From Lates calcarifer (lineage: Eukaryota; Chordata; Actinopteri; Centropomidae), in assembly GCF_001640805.2 (NCBI RefSeq), contig NC_066833.1, positions 11,599,344 through 11,663,343 on the forward strand: a DNA stretch of 64,000 nucleotides. The letters are read 5' to 3'. Under the pieces are notes generated by a model. The model was not told the origin of the DNA. It was given only the letters and a program-made list of their open reading frames with translations, and did no database searches. This document shows, piece after piece, positions 60,809 to 64,000 of this stretch. Position numbers and translations under genes: made by a program. Every line of letters starts with the position of its first letter. The first letter of the stretch is position 1.

Positions 60809-63800
60809 GACATATCTTATTTTAATGGAAGGTGGGTGCCCTGATAATAATGTTGTTTTCCTGGCTTGAAAATAACACAAATGTAAAGATATTTCTCTCA
60901 TGTTAACACTTATCAGTTGTTTTGGATAATAAAAAGACAACCTTTATGAATCCATATTGCATACTACTACTGCATCAGACTTTGTCCCTTTTTTATGATG
61001 TAGTGTTTGGGAGGTGAAAGAAGTTACTCCATGAGCATTCCAAACCTGGCCAGCCTATTTCTCTTTGAGTGTTTAAATATGAATCAGTTTCAGCAAGTTG
61101 CAGGAGACATGATGTGTGAGTCCTAGACATGAAGTTTATACTGCCAGGCTGTGGAGTAGGTAGGGTATTCACTACAGATAATGATAGAGAAGCAAAAGAA
61201 TATTTAAACTCAACAGATCATGGTTTAAGAAACAAGTCTTTAAAGTGGAGAGAGTGAATTCAGTTGGTAAGTCTAAAGAGATTTTGTTTCATAAGGTTAA
61301 ATAGAGTATGACTGAGCAAAGCAGTTGAAATGTTCTTTTAATAGGTAGCACTGTATTATATACTCATAGGGCAGAGTATATATGTGTGTTAGTGGCACCA
61401 TCTACATTCTCAGCTCTATTGAAACTTGGAATAAAAGCAAATATCGAATGAAAATGGAGAAAAAAGTGTAGTCAGAACTTCTCTGAAAGCATTTGAATGT
61501 AATTTTCAAATGTGGAGGACAGTTTCAAACATATCCATCCATTGAGAAATATTTAGTTTGTTGCACTTATATCAGTTGTTTGGACACCATTTCTGTTATA
61601 ACACACACACTGAATTCCTCACACCTGGAAGCACAATAACATCACCACAGCATGTTCAGTGGAGCAAGAAACATAATCAGTCAGATGATCAGAGAGGTTA
61701 TAAACAAGTCAGTCATTTAGAGTGTAAATCACTTTATATGGAGGTAGAACACCCGGAATGTCTGTAATTGTTGCCTGTTACAGTGGAAAACCGTGCGACT
61801 GTACGGAAAGTACAGTTTGATTAATAGTCTCATGGTTGTTTTATCTTCCAAAAAACTTTGGCAAAGCTGGGGATTGTTTACAACCTCTGATCACTTGACT
61901 GCTTGAGGTTCTTGCCCTGCCTGACTTTTTAGTGCTGTAGCAGTGTTTCCAGAACTCAGCAGCTGATGAGAACAGTGTCGTTATTATTCACCTCACACAA
62001 AAAATAGACCCAAGTTGCAAATTTAAAAAAAATAAATAAATAAAAAGGGGCTGAACAAAGCTATTTCAGAAGAAGACTGATGAAGTGCTACCCATCATGT
62101 CAAAATAGCAGGTTTATATACTTTTCTGAGAATACCATACAAGGTAGAGCAAAAATCAAAATCAGGTGCTTAATATCATATAAACATCACCTAATCTAAT
62201 ACAACTTATATAGAGTCTTTGATAGTTTCCACATGTTCTGATATATGATTAATACCTGCTTTGTCACAATTGTAAGTCTTTGTGTCTCTCTTCATCCTCA
62301 GAGCAATAAGGTTTACAGTAAATTTGTTTTTACATTATGCAATGCTTTACTATTATAGCAATGATTCAATTAACATTTGTATGCAAAATTAACATTCCAC
62401 CATAATTAGATTGCAGCAAACTAGAGAATCAAATTTGTGATGCAACTGAGACAGACCCTCTGGGGTGCTTTATCAGCACAGATTGAGCAACTGACTTTAT
62501 TGCCTTGGAGAATATTAATTTTGGCTGCATTGTTACACCTGGATAAGCTCCGCTTTAGTTTAGGTTTATTATGACAGTGACCTGTATTCCTACAGGCCTA
62601 TTGTCAGTATGCTCACAGTCACATTTACTGACAACTGAGTATCTCCAGAGACTTTTGCTTAATGGTGTGGAGTCTCTATTCCTTTTTATCTTGACATAGT
62701 GGGGATATATTCTCACTAAATTGTCTCTCACTAAAAGATCATGGGACTAATGGGGATCCTGTAGACCATCCCTTTACCACCATTCACTGAATCAGCTAGA
62801 AACTGTCTCATTAGTTATTCATCTTGTTGAACTCGCATTCACTTTGCAGTCAAATCTGATTTTGTTATAAAAGTACAGCAACATTGAGAAAATGTAGGTC
62901 TAACTATCACACGTTGAATTCAATTATATTCAAACTAATTGTATTGTGAGACAAGAATGAAAGATGTCATGTTCTTCAGGGAGCAAAATTAATTCTTCGG
63001 CCTGTCAATGTAGGTAATTGGTGATGATGAGCTACTTCTCCATGGCTTACAATATACCCAGCTCTCATTTAAATGCACCCAGAGCAAGATGCAGCCAAAC
63101 TACATCAGTCCTCAAAATGAAGTGGTTTTTTCGAAGCCAAATGTTCACTTCTACTTATTTTCTCCTTACTGTGGGTGAAAACACTGAGAACACATGAAGA
63201 GGTATGCAGGTAGTCTGTGTCTGTGTGTATGCTTGCGTGTGTGTGTTTTGTCTTTAGCTGCCAGCGAAAAGTACCACAAGGATTCGCAGGTGCTGTTTTT
63301 CTCAAATGCCTGACCCGTTCCCACTTTTATTTCTCTAATATCCTTAGGAGCGCTCTGAGCAGTTAAAGCAGTCATGTGTTACTGATCCTCATCTATGAAT
63401 ACACGAGTGTTGTCAGAAATCACTAAAACAATGCACCAAAGGGATGAGTGGGAGGTCAGGCTCTAACAAAACTGAGGTGATAGAAATAATTCATGTTTCA
63501 TGCGGCCATACCCTCCAGTAAGACACACTAATGGGGAGCAAGTAATGTAATTTGCTGATAATTTCTTTCTGCAGCATGTTTTGGTATCATATTTGTGTTC
63601 ATTTAGGTCAAAATGAATAAGAGTCCAATACTGAGGGCCTTTCTTCTATGGCTCAAGGCTAGAACACAAGCCTCAGTCAAAGGTGCAATGCAGACGTAGT
63701 TGGTTTCAACAGATTTTCTAGAAAAAGAATCAACTTAACAACCACACAAGGTTTGGCACAGTACAACTACAGTACATCTAACTACCTCTATTTAATTACC

Positions 63801-64000
63801 ACATGACATACTTAGTCTTAATTTGCCCCGTGTAACTGCACCTCAGAATGAAAAACAATAAGCCCCACGGCTGATATGGGAGGTGGCTAACTAATAAGCT
63901 CAAGCTTAAGCACGGCCACAACACAAGGGATCATCCAGCAGCTGAACTCAAGATGCCAAACATGTTGCTGTTTCCTCTTGACAGACATTTTCTGGGCACA
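60809..64000. other. Non-coding stretch to the right edge, no gene seen
   Basis: AT-rich DNA with an AAATA-rich patch near 62025-62046 and a short interrupted GT tract near 63216-63248. Frames of 60-70 codons lack motifs. No exon signal strong enough to report was noticed at the right edge. Confidence 0.45.

Overview
The window looks like non-coding nuclear DNA from a teleost fish, probably a percomorph. The evidence is low GC, long CA/GT and AT microsatellites, tRNA-derived SINEs of fish type, decayed fish-type LINE, hAT and Tc1 fragments, and vertebrate splice and CpG-island signals. No bacterial-style gene, operon, rRNA, functional tRNA or CRISPR array is present. I found no complete protein-coding gene. 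Nearly all open frames are chance frames in AT-rich or simple-sequence DNA, or are decayed transposon pieces.

Layout. (1) 1-460 is a minisatellite of about 28 bp that runs off the left edge. (2) 461 to about 8590 is a macrosatellite. Units 2, 3 and 4 repeat with an exact period of 1631 bp and are nearly identical. Units 1 and 5 are shorter and diverged, and a partial sixth copy follows. Each full unit holds a 21-bp (7-codon) minisatellite that leaves heptad-like frames open on both strands. On the minus strand each also holds a well-formed splice acceptor and donor enclosing a 375-448 nt exon candidate. (3) About 9060-9425 is a CpG island with a CCAAT box. A minus-strand first-exon candidate with a good donor points into the macrosatellite. 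On the plus strand three exon-like segments (9813-9875, 10287-10334, 11841 to about 12065) suggest a short spliced, probably non-coding, transcript. Together this resembles a bidirectional promoter. (4) 12-64 kb is a gene-poor tract with scattered old repeats: SINEs at 13765-13949, 25418-25620, 42382-42502 and 55220-55348; LINE reverse-transcriptase remnants near 19.8 and 24.6 kb; a fold-back MITE with TTAA ends at 28712-28914; a hAT transposase pseudogene near 47.6-48.1 kb; a Tc1-like transposase pseudogene near 50.4-50.77 kb; a possible gypsy-like remnant near 59.6-60.06 kb; recurrent unclassified fish repeats; and microsatellites.

The part most worth following up is the left 12 kb. There a promoter-like CpG island faces a recently homogenised macrosatellite whose unit carries a conserved spliceable exon. 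The rest reads as a gene desert or the interior of a very large intron. Everything here comes from reading the sequence; family assignments rest on recalled motif patterns and no database search was run.
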